Assembly: GCA_027186245.1 (NCBI GenBank)
Contig: CP114486.1
Location: 1,798,001 to 1,862,000 of the forward strand
Direction: 5' to 3'
Origin: Coriaria nepalensis
Taxonomy: Eukaryota > Streptophyta > Magnoliopsida > Cucurbitales > Coriariaceae
Length of the DNA stretch: 64,000 nucleotides
Below the pieces are notes generated by a model, which searched no databases, was not told the origin of the DNA, and saw only the letters and a list, made by a program, of their open reading frames with translations. The translations under genes were made by a program, and so were the position numbers. Shown here in pieces: positions 54,232 through 64,000 of the stretch; position 1 is the stretch's first letter; each line of letters starts with the position of its first letter.

Positions 54232-55009
54232 GATCTTAGTTAGAACAGAAGAGAGAGAGAGAGAGAGTTTGATGGATAACTTAATGTGGAAGATTGGCCT
54301 GCGATCAGCCTCATATATATATATATATATACCACAAAATAGTTTTAAGTCGGCAGACAAAATTGTCAAATAACTGACTTTCATCATTTTATGTTTGGAA
54401 AATGATCACAACCACAAGCATATACCGCCAGGATAAATTCTTGTCGACACCAAGAGGAAATGTCTACACTTTGATCAATTATACCTCTTGTTGATTCTGT
54501 TAACAAAAGTTCAGGAAAAAAAAAAAACTACCACGATATCAAATGGTAGATTCCTAAGGGTCTTACAGTAGGGATCGGAATCCGTGCCGTAAAAACGAAG
54601 CCGGACTGAGTACAGTTGATAATCAACCGCACGGAATCTGAATCCGAGTCCCCAACAGTAGAAACTTTTCTGCCTTATTGTAGGCAAGGAAACCTTATTT
54701 CATTCCTTTCAAATTGCAAACTCCGTTTTACTTTACCTCTAATTCTCCAAAGAAAGGCAAAGCAGTGCAACAATTTTTCACTCCGTGTGCTGATTGAAAC
54801 AGAGAAGAGGTAAAAAAAACAAACACAAGGGAAAAAACATATACAACAGGAACAAAGGTGATTATGAACCCTGAAGTTGTATGGTTGTACAGGTAAGATA
54901 GGCTCTTGAACTTCTCGATCTCCATCTAATAATCATACAGATTACAAGACTCAAGAACACACTAAACAAACATTGAAAAGAGAAGGATATAATAAACCTT
55001 ACAGTTTCA
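54232..55009. other. Promoter of the F-box gene and 3' flank of the LC8 gene
   Basis: 54247-54264 is a GA repeat in the presumed leader. 54313-54331 is an AT repeat that may serve as the TATA element. The remainder shows no gene. Confidence 0.5.
54313..54331 (-). promoter_or_regulatory. AT repeat, possible TATA element of the F-box gene
   Basis: An alternating AT run ~80 bp upstream of the start codon at 54231. It could provide the TATA function, but it is also a simple repeat. Confidence 0.3.
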
Positions 55010-55570
55010 TTAATGCTCGAGAGGTTCAACAGCAGTCTTGAAGAGAAGGATATAAACCTTGTCTATTGAAAAGTACAAGAAACCGCCTACTGAATGCGTG
55101 ACATACGAACCAAAGCTAGTTCCGACAATGCAGTGCCAAGCCGGACCATACGCCGAATCAAATTCCTACAAAACAAATAGCACCATATTGACTTAGTAAA
55201 GGCAGAATCTAGAAAAGGAGAAGTATTAAAAATGTCTAATTTTGTAGTGGTTATTGTTTCCAAACTAGAGGGATCCGATTGACAAACTGCAAAGAAGAAG
55301 AAGAGGCAAAGTTATGTTTATTTAATCAACCTTTTTGAGCGCAAGGGCAAGGCGTTTGCTATCGAGCTTGGCGGGCATGGAGTCAAGGAGGTCACGAGCA
55401 CAGCGAAAGGCGCGAGACTGTAAAGTGGAGTGCATATCAGAAGCTCTAACGCGAACATTGAGGCGATCATGTTGGTCTTGCTGCTCCACCGCTTTCTTCT
55501 TCAGTATAAGGCTGTTGAGAAACTTGCTCCTCCTCTCCAGCTCCATCTCTGCTCCATCCATACTGCTCAT
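55010..55570 (-). CDS. Dynein light chain LC8-type
   Basis: Two exons: 55331-55570 and 55010-55165, giving 131 codons plus stop. An ~45-residue charged head ([40 protein letters not shown]) precedes the LC8 fold ([69 protein letters not shown]). The block [19 protein letters not shown] is diagnostic of LC8/DLC1. Land plants that lack cytoplasmic dynein keep LC8 as a dimeric hub that binds short linear motifs in partners, for example at nuclear pores and in myosin-type transport. The head is longer than in the ~90-residue animal protein, which is normal for plant members. A second in-frame Met lies three codons in. Confidence 0.93.
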
Positions 55571-57181
55571 CCTCTCTCCCTCCCTCTTACTTTCTCATCA
55601 CTTTTCTTCTTTCTGCTTATGACCAAAGAAACTGCACGATCCTGTAGGTAACCAGAAATCACTGCCGTTTGACAGAAGCCTGAAAGAAGAAAAAGATGGG
55701 TATCATATAATTTTATATTTTTGTATATTAATTGGTTTTTGAGCTGGCATTCTGACGAGGACGTTGGTCCTATGCAGAGAAGACAATATTTACTTCCCAC
55801 CCATCAAAATAAACTGGACATTTTGTTTCTTTAAGATGAACTTAGAGCCGTCTAATATGAACTTATAAAAAAGGCATTTTTACTTAGTGGGCCAAGTGGT
55901 AGCAAAGAAAAGGGCGATGCTTTTACTTCAAAAGAGAAGAGCTTTGTGTTATCTGGGATTCTGCTCACTTATCAATGCTTTTCAGACAATCAAACCGCAA
56001 ATTGCGGGAAGAGAGAGAGAGGGAGAGAGAGGGTGAATGGGGTCCCTTCTTCTTTGGCTCTGTCTGGATTGTTTTTGTTTCTATCACCTGCTTAAAGAGG
56101 AGGACCAGGCTTCATTTTCCGAAGGGCTTCGACCATTGACTGAAACAATGACTCACACTCTTGTCTCCTCGCAAAAAGGACAAAAAATGAAGAAAGTTCA
56201 AAAATTCATCCAAAGGGGGAGGGAAATAGAGATCTTGGCATACCCGGTTCCTGTGTGAAGTAGAATATAGATAAGTTACAGGGGGTTTATATATGAACAA
56301 ACAAGATTGTGTTTTAAAAGCTCTGAAGGGACAGCTCAATTTGTAGCAGGAAATCATCGAGCAAAGTGAGCGTTGGATTCAAATTTCGAGTGCATCAATT
56401 TTATTTTATTTTTTATAACTAATTTATTAACTCGTCCGTATGAAAATATTTTTCAATAGTTTGTAGATTAAAAATATTGTATAGAATTTATAAATTACAA
56501 GGTTTTTATAAGTGCCATTAAATTATGCATATAATGTATATAATGTAATATATAATCTATATTACATGGTTTGTATAATGTATTTAAAATATGAATTTAT
56601 TTATTTATTTTTAATATTATATTTTAATTAATAGAATCTATTTACAGATATTTATAAAGAGTCAAAAAAATTATATTTTTAAAAATAATTACTTTTCATA
56701 CTTATATTTTTAGAAGAATCGAAATGATATTTATCAAAATAAGTATATATTAAATATTTTGATTGATTTTTACTTATTAATCATTTAATATTTATAAATA
56801 TATATTTTTTTTAATTACTCTCAAATAAACTATTAATCCTAAACCACGTAAAAATGTCTCATTATGTTATCGGATTTTCCCTGCATTTATTTCATATTTC
56901 ATAATTATATTATTATGGAATAGTTTGATCAAATCAAATATATTACCAATAAATTAATTTGATGAACTCAGTATTGTCTTTACAATGTCTCCATGGATAG
57001 ATTGACTTTGAACCTCTATATATCTTGCCATAACATCTTTACATCATATTACCTTACAACACTTTTCTTGTAAATTTATAACAAAATTACGATATAAACA
57101 ACACTGTTCATACACCATTGTTTATTACAAATACATAAATCCGTGCCTGTTTGATCAGAGTTTGTAAATTCCAGAACTTTT
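55571..57181. other. Intergenic
   Basis: The LC8 promoter and leader (CT-rich at 55570-55615), then AT-rich DNA at 56390-56960 with no visible features. An open frame at 56037-56258 has no protein-like quality. The PCR gene's 3' UTR is at the right end. Confidence 0.5.
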
Positions 57182-58112
57182 CTAATACCGGCTCATACCA
57201 CTCTCGACCGATGGTGCCGATGGAACCATCATCACTCCTCGGTTTCGCTGCTCGACATTTCCATGCCATCCTTCAGTCACACATATTCATAACAACTAAT
57301 CAGTTTAGTTAACAATTACATACATATAGACTATCCAAATATTTTTAGAGATTATATTGCTCAAATTTTTTTAGAAATTTTCATCTATATATATATATAT
57401 GTATGTATTAACGTACCGATTGACATGTCGAAGCCACGGGTTTCGAGCTCTCGATACTCTTGGCACAGGGCACATGACTCACAGCAACAATGGAGCAAGC
57501 AATCACCACAAGCGCTAGGCTTCAAGTTATATTGCTGCCTCATCTTTGAACGGTAGAAGCATGAGTAAAAGTAAGGGCAACCAGTCACACACATTATCAA
57601 GGTGTACAACGCTCCACTAGCCCCACATGCTGCAAATTCAAAACAAAATATATCATACAACTTTGAATATTGATTAAGACTTAAATATCATCATGTCTAA
57701 CTTAGACTTTATACATGTATGGAGTTCTAATTTATGGGTGCTCACATGTTGATCCTTTGTCTACAAGCTCAGCAATTCTCCCGAATGTTATGCACGGGCA
57801 CCATAATGTTACGCAACCTGCCCATCAAATTCAACAAAACAAAATTTTTAAAAATCATATCTACAAACTGATCAGCATAACCAAAGATTTATGTTTGTGA
57901 AGAATACATGTTTTGCAGTCGGAGAAGCAGTCGCAGAGACCCGTAGACCATGGCTCAGGGGGTCTAGCCTGGAGGGGAAAGTGGGGCCCAAACGGATTAT
58001 TCTCAGAGTATCCGATCCCCGAGCTCATGACCGGAACACCTGTCGTCGGTTGTGAGTCGACAGAGAACTTGCCGTAGGCATCTGGGATATTAGCGTTGTT
58101 AGATGGATGCAT
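57182..58112 (-). CDS. PLAC8 family / PLANT CADMIUM RESISTANCE-like protein
   Basis: Four exons: 57908-58112, 57746-57817, 57417-57629 and 57182-57270, giving 192 codons plus stop from ATG 58112 ([20 protein letters not shown]). The Pro/Gly-rich head is followed by the PLAC8 domain: [15 protein letters not shown], the signature CCVTLWCPC (CCxxxxCPC) at about residues 69-77, then [13 protein letters not shown], a second hydrophobic stretch ([20 protein letters not shown]) and a Cys cluster ([26 protein letters not shown]). These proteins sit in the plasma membrane. Family members in plants influence cadmium and zinc efflux (PCR) or fruit/organ cell number (CNR). The sequence resembles the PCR group, but a metal role for this copy is only inferred. 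The tail ([17 protein letters not shown]) is unremarkable. Confidence 0.9.
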
Positions 58113-58692
58113 GGTTTTAAGTATAGAAACAAGAAAAAATATATGGTATAGTATGATCAAGCAGGTAGGTCGTTTAGATCAAGAGGAAGTTTAAGGCAGG
58201 GAGGGACACCGATCGGATGATTTTGAGTGGGAGAAATGGATATGTAGTTATAGGGAGGAGGATTTGCAAAGGATATCTGTTGCAGATAAGAAGGCGTAAG
58301 GAATGGTTCCGGGTTTTTTACCAAGTCAAAGTCAACAAGGTCACCATCTACGACTAGTTTGTATTTTATAATTATTACTTACGTCTAATTTCCAATTTTT
58401 TTTTTTTTTTTTAATTCAAGCCGGAAAGATTTTATAATTTTCAGAAGGTTGCCTGACCGATTGCATTGCCGTGTGTTTTTTGTCATGGTGGGTCGGTACG
58501 TGTCAATTTATTGGGCTGTTATTGTTATTATTATTATTATTATATACTAAATGCACTTGAAACCTTACATTATTGAAACCTTCAATAAAATTAGGAATAG
58601 TTGAAACCTTACATAATAATATATATATATAGATAAGCAAGGGTGACCCATTTTGCGCACCACTTAAAATTCGGTCCTTTACATTGCGAAAA
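58113..58692. other. PCR promoter and endoglucanase 3' flank
   Basis: Tail of the endoglucanase transcript at the right, and an ATT/TAT repeat near 58522-58545. A T run lies at 58396-58412. No gene. Confidence 0.5.
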
Positions 58693-61600
58693 TCAAGGGT
58701 GGGCCGAAAAGTATGCAAGTAGGCCCACAACAGGTGCGTTGATGTAAGTAGTGGGCTCCGACTCTTGGAAGTATGGCCTCGAGTCTGGAAATGCATCGGA
58801 ACTATTGGGTCCACCCACGATTGCTCCCACCAGCAAATTAGGATTCGGATTTGGGCTTAGGAAATAGCGCGAGCCAGCTTTACAGCCAATGTGGGCTGGG
58901 TGGGCCAACACCGATGGCAGAGAGCTGCCTCTGTGATGAATCCTCTGTGGATACCGTGCACCGTACCCAACCATATACGACATCCTTAGCGGATTATCTC
59001 CAAGAATATAGTCCACCTGGTGGGCCCAAAATCAATTCAATGGTGACATGAGTATAGTCGTTACATTACCAATAATTAATCACATCTATAGATTTACGGG
59101 CCATAATCTCACATGTTACATAAGACAAGATATAAGTACTTTCTATAAATTTGTACACATAAATTAAGACCGGACAAAAATCTAGCCGTACATTCAAATG
59201 ACCAACATACACCACCGTCTCTTAATTTAATGCATTATTTTGGACCTTTTAGACAGGATCCAACAAATTGATGTTGATTAGTTTATGTTTTATGATGTTT
59301 AATCACGAGTACTGAGTATGATTAGGATTCGGAAAAGGAAAAGGAAAAGGAATAGGAATAGGAATAATGTACGAAATTATTACCTGACGCCTGGCTAATT
59401 GTTTGAGCATAGCAGCGGAGGCAGACTTGCCGCCACATGGCACGGCCTTATTGGCGTGGCTAAGATAGTTGGAGTAAGCAAGGAGTAGGAAGGATAGTGA
59501 GGTTACATGCTGCATGTTACTTCCTCCAGCCTTGAATATCAATCCACCTAATTAAGGAATAACTTTAATTACTGTCAGAATGAAATAAACTAGCTGGAAT
59601 TATTCCTCTAAAACCAGAACTACTCAAAAAGATAGGAATCGGGACAAACAATCATGTGCCAAACAAAATTCAAAATAATATCCATTCATTCGTTGCGGTG
59701 TGGCTGTCACATACATGCATATAAACTGTTACATATTTATATATAATATATAGTATATATTACCTGGAGAATACTGAACTTGAGGATGAGAAATGCCAGG
59801 CAAAATAGAGCATATGAACTCATCCGCATTTTGCTTGAAAGAAGAGTAGTAATCTGCTCTGCCCATCAACACTTCCTGTCATTATAAATTAAATCAGATT
59901 TATATTATATAGTCTGACAAATCATAAAGTCCTGTATACTACATTAATATATATGAGAGCTTATGCTGATCAGGTCCTGACATGAGGAATGTAAAGTTGG
60001 TGAGATGATACGGTGCAAATATTAAATGCATGAACCCTAGTGGAGACTTGAATTATACAAGTCACGATCATATTCAAGTAAAGCTTGATAATTGGCCAAT
60101 TGAATGCTTGTAGCAGAGGATTGAGGTATTTTTAAAATAAAATAAAAAAAAAAGATTATGCTTTTCTGGGACCCACCGGAGACGTGGCTGGGTTTAACGT
60201 AGCGGGTATGGGCTTTGGAACTTGAGCCCATTTAGTGAACACAACAGATTTGAAGAGACAAAGCTACATATTTTTCAAGAAACCAAAACCGAAATGACAA
60301 TTTCTTGCCCTCTCTATACACCCAGAAAGCATAATTTTCAACCCGACAATTCATTTCTATTATTGGAAAATCGGGTTTATAGAGGGCCTAATTCTAAGCA
60401 CACTCCTTTTTGTCATGTATACACATTCCATCTTTTTTTGACAATTATCAACAAGACTTCACTTTTGAACTGTCTTAATGATCAGTGATGTTGGGCCCAC
60501 TGGTAATCAGTAGACCCCACCCTGCAAACTCAATCCTTTTTCCTTTGTGATCTAACATTTTGTATTTATTTATTCGTTACTTGAAAAGGGTCAGATTATA
60601 ACTACTCTCACCAACGTACTGTTTTTCAGTTAGTCCAAAACGGGTCCCTCTAGAACTAGTTAATATTAATTACTCCTCGCTAGACGAAATTACGAAAATA
60701 GGGCTTGATCGAGAATATGTAGTTTACCTTGGAAACGAGAACGTTAATTCCAGCATGCTTGTTATCCCAACCGAACTCATTAATGGTGTCTCCAGCTCTC
60801 AAAACGACCTCGTTCCTCACTATGTATTCTCTGTACTCGCGCCTCCTCGACGCCTTGTGCAACCACGCTGCTCCCCATAACAACTCATCCTAATGAATAT
60901 ATATATATATATTCGATAAATAAAAACGGTCGGGCTAATGGAATTTACATTTCTGACCCCACTGTGTTAGAATCAGACGGTTGAGATTGAGCCTTGACCT
61001 CACCTCGTAACCGTTTACGTCACAGTAGAATGGGCACACTGCCGAGTGCAGGCTGTTACTGTACGCACCCCTGTGCCTATCAGCAAACTCGAACACCTAC
61101 AATCATAACGGCGACGATTTGTCACTAACCACCTAACGGTAACGGAAAATCTAGAGAGAGAGAGAGAGAGAGAGTACAGCATTATTGCATTATTTCTTTT
61201 GTTATGTATTTATGAAAACGACGTACCCTAACGGCTCGATTGAGTAGCAATCTAGAGTAAGCGGGATCATGTGATCTGAAAACAATGGAGGCAGCGGCCA
61301 ATGCGGCGGCGGTTTCACCTGCCACGTCAGACCCTGGGTGGGACCCGTCGATCTTGTAAGCGGTTCGAAGCGTATCCATGTCCTCGGGCCTTTCCCAGCA
61401 GTTATGGTCAGAGTAAGGATCACCTACTTGGACGTAAACGACGTCGGGCTGGGCAGTTGCTTTTAGCAGATAGTCCGTCGCCCACTTAACGGCCTTAATG
61501 GCATTGCCCAGCTCAGGGCCCATATTCCTTCCGAAATCGATGATGCTCCACGACAGCATCGTCGTCGTGAACGCCATCGGAAAGCCAAACTTGATGTTGT

Positions 61601-61877
61601 CCCCGGCGTCGTAATACCCTCCTGTTAAGTCGTGTCCGACGGTGGCTCCGTCGTGCAAGGCAGAGTCGCGGCGCCATCTGACGCGTTGGTCCGGAGGTAG
61701 CTTTCCTGAGCGTTGGCCTTCGAAGAAGAGTATGCTCTTGCGGAGTGCGTCTTGGTAGTCGTGGAAGGAGGTAATCGGACGAGAGAGATTTAGCGTTAAG
61801 ACAACGAGGAGGAGGAGGAGGCGGCGGCGGCGGTGCGCGGGAAATGTGGCTGGTAAAGAGAGAGCACTTCGCGCCAT
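58693..61877 (-). CDS. Secreted endo-1,4-beta-glucanase, GH9 class B
   Basis: Six exons: 61227-61877, 61004-61096, 60728-60889, 59764-59875, 59384-59547 and 58693-59016, giving 501 codons plus stop. The N-terminus ([19 protein letters not shown], then a Leu-rich core [13 protein letters not shown]) is a signal peptide. The GH9 domain follows: [40 protein letters not shown] (the DAGDN acid pair that activates water), [78 protein letters not shown] and [20 protein letters not shown] (the catalytic Glu). There is no C-terminal CBM49 and no N-terminal membrane anchor, so it is class B rather than KORRIGAN type. Such enzymes trim amorphous cellulose or related glucans in walls during growth, abscission or xylem formation. 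The specific role cannot be told. Confidence 0.95.
61153..61174. repeat. AG dinucleotide microsatellite
   Basis: Eleven AG units in intron 1 of the endoglucanase gene. Confidence 0.9.
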
Positions 61878-61955
61878 TTTTATTTACTGGCTTGAGGTGG
61901 CCGACGAGGAGGAGCAGACGTGCACGAAGCTAAAAAGGAGCTGAAGCAGCTGCTC

Positions 61956-61962
61956 TTATATC
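61956..61962 (-). promoter_or_regulatory. Possible TATA box of the endoglucanase gene
   Basis: On the minus strand GATATAAGAGC lies about 80 bp before the start codon at 61877. Plausible position, imperfect consensus. Confidence 0.4.
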
Positions 61963-63579
61963 GAAAAAGTAGTCATTGGATACCAGCGTTATAGCCAATG
62001 CCGTACATCCACGTGGTTGGATATCATAAGGTAGAAGTTTGGATTCCGAGACGCAGCGTGTTTGACCTGATTATAATTCGGTTCGGATCAGCGGGTCACG
62101 TAAAATTTCCTTTATTCATGTATTTGATATATAAATATTAAAACAAGTATAATTTAATTAAACTATCTATTAATATGTCACTTCAATCAAGGACGAATTT
62201 TTGCCGTTTTAACGTATATTCATTACACACTATCGTGTGCGGTGGGAAAGGCAGGGGGGGTTGAGAAAGTCATGGGGGGAAGAATGATGAGGATGTAAGG
62301 TTGCACCGAGTAATTGATGATAGACACGTGGAGGTTATATGCAAGGGCCCCACAGGAATAGACCAATGGGGTATGGGCATTACTTTTCCTCGGTGATGGG
62401 AATGATTGAGGCATTAGATAAGGGTAGGGGGGGACGTAGGGCATAGAGCCACACAAGATCCCTTCGTTTTGCCCATTTTCCTCACACTTTTGTCTTTAAG
62501 ACACGGCATGTGATTTCTGTTATGGCAGTTGAACCGAACAATGTATGTATGGGTATGTATATATATTGGGCCTGCAAGTTGAGGCTTTGATGTTTGGTTT
62601 GGACCTTCCTAAGACATCACATAGACGAGTAGATACCACTCCTCCAGGGTAACGCAACTAATTGTTACTTGCTAGGGCGAGTTTTAAGACACAAAACAAA
62701 CTATATAAAGGGTCTTGGATATGAATTATTCCGAGACTGTTAACTTTTTTTAAAATAGTATTATGATAAAAAGTAGGTCGGTTTTGTAATGTATTTTGGA
62801 AATTATTCAATTCGGGTGAATGGACCAAATATATTATGTTAAATAAACTTAGATTTTTATAGACGAAAGTATAGAAGAAGAATATCTTTGTTAATGTAAA
62901 TTCGATATGAGGGTTTAATATAGGTCCCCTACCCTACTCTCCGCATGAGGCTCTCTAATAAGAAAAGCCGACACTGGCCCATTGTCATGTCAGATTTGAC
63001 TTCGGTTTCGTTTCAGCGAGTGGACTGCTATGCCCTCTTCTTATTCGACTTGCTATTCGGCCCATGGCCCAAAAGCAATGAATGTCGTCCTTTATCTAGT
63101 TTTTTTTTTTTCTTTTCTTTTTTTGGCCGAAACAACGTTGTCCTTCATTCGCGGAGTCGAAATCGCTACTTTAAAAAATAATAATAATAATTAATTTTTT
63201 AATACAAAGATGTTTTAGGTCATAGCCTATCAAATGATACATTTTCTTCAATCGATGTTGTACGATCAATTATGAGATTGATTGGGCCCAACAAAAAAGT
63301 AAAAAAATAAAAAAAATAAAAAATAATACTAATAATTTAAACGATAAGGATGTAGACTGTGAACTTAATTATTTGAGTTGCTCACTTTCAACATAAAAAA
63401 TCCGACAAACCAAACAAACTTAAACTTTAAAGATCCTCCTATCTTTGAATCTGGTTCACAATGATCGACACAATTAAGCACTAATTCCCGGATTATACAC
63501 TCTCATTGAAACCCTTAAAAGGCGAGTTTAACTCCTTAACTGGTGCCACCATCCCTTCCATGAATATACAAGAGCTTAA

Positions 63580-63599
63580 CCCCCCCCCCCCCCCCCCCC
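63580..63599. repeat. Poly-C tract (20 C)
   Basis: Uninterrupted C run near the window's right end. Confidence 0.9.
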
Positions 63600-64000
63600 A
63601 CTTAACTACTACTTAGTGTGATATATTTTTTATATGCATGTTAAATCTTATTATATTAAATAGATTTTATATCACCTATCATAATATATTTATTTATAAT
63701 TATGATAAATTTAATGATAAGTAACATAATATCTATCGTAATTGATATAATGCCCTTCTGCCATGTTTTAAAATACAAATCTATTACATCATGTAACGGG
63801 TAGCCATATTCAACCTGAAGAACCTAACTAATCAAACCGGCCACCTACTTTTCCTATAATTTGAAAAGTTGCGGAGGAGATTAATCATAATCATGATAGT
63901 ATTTCATTTCAGAGGGTACGTTTTAAAATTTAAGCCGTTTGTTCATGTGGACTAATCATTAAGCTGGACCTGGGCATGCTACAAATTATGATCTTACGGT

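Larger units (their letters stand above)
61878..64000. other. Intergenic with poly-C tract
   Basis: Endoglucanase promoter at the left, then no supportable gene to the window end. Features seen: a T-rich run at 63100-63122, A/T-rich repeats at 63170-63330 and a run of 20 C at 63580-63599. Confidence 0.5.

Noticed and set aside
56037..56357. Overlapping short frames on both strands
   Set aside because: Low-complexity, with GA-rich leader-like DNA in front; no family resemblance.
60222..60488. Open plus-strand frame inside the endoglucanase gene
   Set aside because: It lies in intron 3 on the opposite strand and has no protein-like features.
62223..62456. Pro/Tyr-rich minus-strand frame
   Set aside because: Probably chance within promoter-distal DNA; no homologue recognised and no splice or leader context.
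1..64000. CRISPR arrays, rRNA, tRNA, prokaryotic operons or phage genes
   Set aside because: None seen. The window is a plant nuclear sequence.

Overview
This is a 64 kb piece of a plant nuclear genome, most likely a eudicot. Genes have many short exons joined by AT-rich GT-AG introns, the intergenic DNA is AT-rich with many microsatellites, and every recognisable protein belongs to a land-plant family. I cannot name the species. Exon coordinates were worked out by hand from reading frame, splice signals and remembered family sequences. Every multi-exon model below sums to a multiple of three.

Left part (1-36 kb), mostly plus strand. It holds a frameshifted fragment of a Rubisco-LSMT-type SET methyltransferase (-), an intronless calmodulin-like gene (-), an LRR remnant, a Nudix hydrolase (+), an organellar RanBP2 zinc-finger (OZ/VAR3-like) gene (+), an intronless JINGUBANG-like WD40 gene (+), a small membrane protein (-), a ubiquitin E2 variant (UEV/MMZ, +), a two-DUF26 plasmodesmata-located protein (+), a plastid-type double COQ10/START protein (+), the UBX protein PUX2 (+) and a TIFY/Jas (JAZ-like) repressor (+).

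Right part (36-62 kb), all minus strand. It holds the whole Mediator subunit MED23 gene (21 exons, 1604 codons), an F-box SKIP28-like gene, an LC8 dynein light chain, a PLAC8/plant cadmium resistance protein and a secreted GH9 endoglucanase. A degraded 4.9 kb Ty1/copia element sits inside MED23, on the same strand. Its 5-bp target duplication is exactly the first five bases of a MED23 intron.

There is no operon logic here. The genes are independent housekeeping, signalling and cell-wall genes. I found no clearly new multi-gene system. The observations most worth a second look are the copia insertion into the MED23 5' splice site, a ~190 bp direct repeat of unknown nature bracketing the Nudix gene, two GC-AG introns, an intronic SINE-like element, a ~230 bp foldback upstream of the COQ10/START gene, phase-2 finger exons in the OZ gene, and a PDLP intron whose retention would give a different hydrophobic tail.
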